NCBI GenBank assembly: GCA_027579435.1
Contig: JANBPK010000938.1
Location: 625-64,624 of the forward strand
Reading direction: 5' to 3'
DNA from: Candolleomyces eurysporus
Taxonomy: Eukaryota; Basidiomycota; Agaricomycetes; Agaricales; Psathyrellaceae
DNA length: 64,000 nt
Shown here: positions 59,981 to 64,000 of the stretch, piece by piece
Layout of the letters: each line of letters begins with the position of its first letter
How positions within the stretch are numbered: position 1 is the stretch's first letter
Notes under the pieces: model-generated
The model's input: the letters and a program-made list of their open reading frames with translations, nothing else
Told to the model about the DNA's origin: nothing
Database searches by the model: none
Translations under genes and position numbers: made by a program

Positions 59981-61617
59981 TCAGTTTTCGACGTCAGTCT
60001 CTGCGTGGCGCACATCCCAAGCATTGTTATGATCGGAATGTGGAGGAATGTGGGGGTTGGGAAGCTCCTGAACAAGCGGAACTTCAGGTGTCAGGGGAGG
60101 ACGAGTGATACAAGGATCTGCAGCTGACTGGTCAACTTCGGTGCCATCGTCTTCTAACAGGGCTACATTCTTCTGGAGGTTCTCCACCGCCTTCACGTAT
60201 GCTGACCTCATCTCTTCTACGTGTCGTTGCTCAACGCTAACGTCCCACAGAGGGCATTTGTTATTTTCGGGAGACGATTCGAGATCATCAGGATCCTATC
60301 ACAATAAAGCGGCAAGCTGTTTTTCAGTCGTGGGGCAGCGAGAGAAAAGGCTAGGACTCACGTTTTGATCGAAGTGTTCATAGCCATCGATAACTTGTCG
60401 ACACACGTAGCAAGACAGTGTTTTACACCATGGACACTGCATCTTGTTGCACTACGAGTGGCGGTGAGAAAGTCGGTCATGAATCGCATCGAAAAGAAGC
60501 TTACTCCATCCTCTTTGATGAAAGCTGAAAGAAAGCATGGAATAAGATGTGTCAGAGGATGGGTAGAATGAGCAAGAGAGACTGACTACCTACGTTTTTT
60601 ACACTCCGGACAAGCTCTTTTCAGCGCTTGAGTCAACGCCTCTTCAATCACAAGTCGTCCATTCTTATTCTTTTCCTCGTCAGTTTCCACACAATTTAAC
60701 CCCGGCCAATGATTCCTTTTCTTACATATCCGACAGCTCACAACACCACACCCTCCTTCCTTATTCCCACACCTAAACAAAACATCCTCCTCAACATCCA
60801 TTTCGATTATACAAGCCCAATCGCAGAACGGGCACTCCTCCAAATCCTCAATTTCCGCCTCCGTTAGCTCTCGCTGTTGATTAAGTTTATCGTAGAGCAA
60901 AAGCAGCTTTGGTGAGAGCAGTCGACGTAACTCGGAATCGGGGAACGAGACGTTACACCCCGATGTATAGATGCACTTCAAGACTGGATTCTGGGAGCCC
61001 AGTTGTGTTGAGACGTATGACTGGAGACATCGTTGGCAGATCGAGTGGAAGGCGAGGCATTGAGCCATGCTTTCAGCTATGAAGTCAGAGAAGCAACAGC
61101 CACATTCGACGAAGGTCTCTTCTGTGGTAATGAAGTCCGGTTTGGGTCTTTTCGTTATCTCATTGGCTTCCTCATTGTACTCTTCATCTCGCTTTCGTTT
61201 TCTGGTTCCGCTTGCACTACCCTCGTTCGAGTCGCTCGCTGGATACCCTAGAAAATCACGCGCGATGAAGTCGACTATATCTCTTGGTCCGAAGACTGGC
61301 AGGTATTGGTCAATCAGCGAACGGACGTGGGTGATATCGATGTGTTGTGGTAACCTTGCGGCGATGCGTTCCATAATCGATTCTATCCCAACGTCGTCCA
61401 CATCCTCTTCCCCGCCCATGTCTACATTCAAATCGATGCCGACGCCGTCAGCGTTGTGAGGTTCGGAGTCGGAACTGGTGTTGGCATGGGTGGGTCTAGC
61501 TTCGTCGGAAGGGTAGTTTTCCCACCGCCCTTCAGGATCTAGTCCTGAGATATCAGGGTGGAGAATCGGGGTTGCTAGTTCAGTTGCGGGTGTTGCCGAC
61601 TGTGGTGATCCGGACAT
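59981..61617 (-). CDS. RBR E3 ubiquitin ligase, RNF216/TRIAD3-like
   Basis: Four exons on the minus strand: 61617-60594, 60524-60505, 60451-60362 and 60295-59981 (482 aa). The N-terminus is acidic and disordered, with a nuclear-localisation-like RKRKRDEE. RING1 spans about 172-221 (CGCCFSDF...CQRCLQSYV...C), IBR about 262-309 (CPFCDWAC...CGNKEGGCGVVSCRIC) and RING2 about 336-365 (CPECKKPFIKEDGCNKMQCP then WCKTLSCYVC), followed by GYEHFDQN as in RNF216. The expected catalytic cysteine is Cys349 in DGCNKM. RBR ligases receive ubiquitin on this residue before passing it to substrate. The second exon is only 20 nt, but it is needed to complete CKKPFIKEDG. The C-terminal 100 residues are family-specific. 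Substrates unknown. Confidence 0.88.
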
Positions 61618-64000
61618 TGTGGTGATACATGCTGAAAGATAAGCTTGAGGTGATATTTCTTGATCCAGGAGACCGTTCGCCAGAGTTTTTTAACATCGTC
61701 AAGCTCATGGTCCTAGAGTCCCTAGATACGTCCCTTTCTTTAATGATTGTTCTTTGCCTGTCCTCGGTTTCTCTCGTTCGGAGGTCGTTATTATAGATTT
61801 TACCGCATCAGTATGCGTGGACCTTCAGTCCTAGGACGAGTGGCCTTGACCAGCGTCAATGATTTACGATGTCGAACAAACGCTGGTGAGCAGCCAAATA
61901 CTAGACTCAAATGGACCCTCGGACCCTCGGAGTCATGGCAACCTCGTTCGTTCCAGAAGCTCACTTGCAGGGACCTTTGAGACCGGCGCTGTGCTATGGG
62001 CGGCTACAAATTCAAGGGTTCGAGCCGCCTGCCAGTCGAGCTGCACACTTCCTTATCCGGAGAGCTTTTACAAGGTTCTTTGAAGATATGCAAGTGTGAT
62101 CAAAAGAAGCGGTCGAAGTCACCATGAATGTTATGACCTAAAGCTCTGATTGTACGTAGTTAGGTGTCGCAGAAAGAGATGGAATTTGCGCGAAGCTCGG
62201 ATATGAAAAGAAGAAACTGAGATATACCTCCAAGGAGTGCGGAGAGAACTCAGAAAAACTTGAACAGCGATGAGAACACGGGAAGTAACGAGAGTCAAGA
62301 CGACAATTTCAGAGTCGGTTTCTGTCACCTCGCAACTCGGGAGAAGCTCCTCCATTATATCAAAACTATCAGTAAAACTTCTTGGCAAAGACAAGCGCGC
62401 AGGAAGTGGGGATTTGCGTCTCAACCTGTGCCCACATATCGGGTTTATTGGCACTTTGACTGACAATCCTATCATCCGTACTAACGCCAGCGCACTGCCT
62501 TAACTCTCTCCGCCCGTCAATCTGTGATTGCGATGTTAGAGCCTATAGCTGGTATGTGGTATGGAAGGGTTTGCGTTCTTTTGTTTGGTTTACCATGACA
62601 GCGCTCATCGTCCTAGATTGAAACCTATGTCTCATCCGCCGTCGTGAGTTCAGGATGACAGCAAAGCAACCCGCAATGTTTGATATAAGAATGAATATTG
62701 TTTGCCCTCCATTGAGTGCGAGTGTAGGTATCCATACTCCATTCCAGTCGTATCTCGCATCCGACGTGCTTGGGGTGGAAGACTCGTGGTATCGCACTGC
62801 CAGACGCTGCACTGCGCAAGATGTTCCTCGAATTCCAGGTGGAAAGGTAGTTCGGCGCGACATCAAAGGTAGAAAGCTGTATCGATGCTTCGCCTAGCTT
62901 CTTTGCCCTGCCTTAGCCTTGATGATCAGCCTTGACGCCCACGGATAACGTTTGATCAATTGGAAGATCATTGGTTGAACCGCCAACGACCACACAAGGT
63001 TAAGCGCCGCGAATGACACACGGATTTGGACCTACATATCATTCTCGGGATGTCAATCTGCGTTTCGTCCAAGATTTTCGAAACGATAGGAGTGAATGTC
63101 AAAGCCTTTCAACTGACCGTTCCACTGGTTCGCGCTCGCCGAATTCGGCGGATGAATGCGGAGCAATGGCGCTCTGGCAAATTTCGGCCCGCTATCTGTC
63201 AACGACTTTTTTTCCTCTTCCAGTTTTCACCTGACAGGTGTCGTATTCTCAACTGCGGGCTGGGCTGGTTCTCAGTCGCTCCTCTCGCCCGAGCGCCCAA
63301 TCCGGGCACGACGCGAGAGCCTGAGGATGGTTGGTTTGTTCCATCAGAATATCGCTGGCTTCTCCACTCAATTGCCCTTGCATTCTCGGAGCGAGACGAG
63401 CGGCCGGGCTGGGAGGGCCTTCTCGTTATCTTATCAGCAGGAGCGGGCATCGTGGCAGGATTGATGCGCCATGTCACGGTCACGTATGACTCAGCGTGAC
63501 GCGACGCGTCGTTGTGTAACGTGCCTAGCAACCGACTCTGGAGCTCTCTCTCACCCACACCGACAACGCCTGCACATCGGTCCTATGAATTCGATATGTC
63601 GGTGAATCCACGGACAACCCAACTCGACCTGATGAACAGGATGCTATCGCGAAGGGCTGGTCCAAGGGCATCGGAGAACGGGAGATGGAGGTCCATGTTG
63701 GATGCAACGTACTCGCATCTAACTGTGTTGAGGTATGAACATGTTACTAAATTAACGTCGACCTTGCGTCTCATCAGCACCAGGAACATGCAGACATGTG
63801 CCAGTTTAGCCGTCTCCATACCTGTGTTTGTCGACTTGAGACGATACTCTCCAAGTATCACGCTCGAGATGCCCGAATACACGCCTCTTCCTCCCATCTT
63901 ATCAATCTCAGCCATGCAGCAAGCTCCGGTGTTCAACATACTTCGCTAGAAATGGAAGCCTCAACGTGTCGCTCGACCGGGTGGCGAGTCTGCCACCTAT
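61618..64000. other. Right-edge region, no gene supported
   Basis: Open frames on both strands (for example 63026-63499 + and 63583-63939 -) overlap each other and show no domain or splice pattern. A hydrophobic stretch at about 62680-62740 on the minus strand (ALNGGQTIFILISNIAGCFA) could be a membrane-protein fragment. The window ends without a recognisable gene. Confidence 0.35.

Noticed and set aside
61980..62050. tRNA-like B box (GGTTCGAGCC)
   Set aside because: No matching A box or cloverleaf at the right distance; likely chance.
63026..63949. Overlapping open frames on both strands at the right edge
   Set aside because: No frame is preferred, none has a signature, and starts are mostly non-ATG.

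Overview
The window looks like nuclear DNA of a filamentous basidiomycete (Agaricomycetes). Genes are split by many short introns (mostly 50-80 nt, GT-AG). The families present are typical of mushroom-forming fungi: a NACHT-WD40 STAND protein, an HSPA12-type Hsp70, F-box proteins, a GH30 enzyme with a fungal cellulose-binding module, and lineage-restricted membrane proteins. There are no operons, rRNA, tRNA, CRISPR or recognisable transposase/reverse transcriptase genes. Several single Ns sit just after homopolymers, and dropping them restores reading frames. This suggests a pyrosequencing-type assembly, so single frameshifts here should not be read as gene death without checking.

Layout. 0-3.7 kb (-): 5' part of a NACHT-WD40 NLR-like gene running off the left edge. 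4.0-6.4 kb (-): broken Hsp70 (HSPA12-like) gene. 7.3-9.0 kb (-): F-box/LRR-like gene with two probable homopolymer frameshifts. 10.3-11.9 kb (+): secreted GH30 hydrolase with C-terminal CBM1. 13.0-14.9 and 20.2-22.1 kb (+): two members of an expanded F-box family. 17.7 kb (+) and 50.9 kb (-): two related small secreted-protein genes. 23.0-23.7 kb (-): a 195-aa secreted protein. 26.1-30.6 kb (-): a 1249-aa coiled-coil protein with a centrosomin CM1 motif (Mto1/Pcp1 type). 34.1-36.2 and 38.7-40.1 kb (+): two multi-pass membrane proteins. 43.1-49.0 kb (-): a decaying tandem array of the F-box family with one intact member. 53.0 kb (+): a small zinc-ribbon/membrane-tail protein inside a ~2 kb block duplicated at 57.8-59.6 kb. 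55.6-57.4 kb (-): another F-box family member lying between the two block copies. 60.0-61.6 kb (-): an RBR E3 ubiquitin ligase of the RNF216/TRIAD3 type.

The dominant theme is one F-box family with four near-complete genes (544-559 aa) and at least five relics. All share the same four-exon plan: an F-box at the N-terminus, a central GGRFL...LWDLG element and a C-terminal CPASGR signature. If the F-box is functional these would be SCF substrate adaptors; their substrates are unknown. NLR-type and Hsp70-type genes, F-box adaptors and an RBR ligase occur together, but the sequence does not show that they work as a system.
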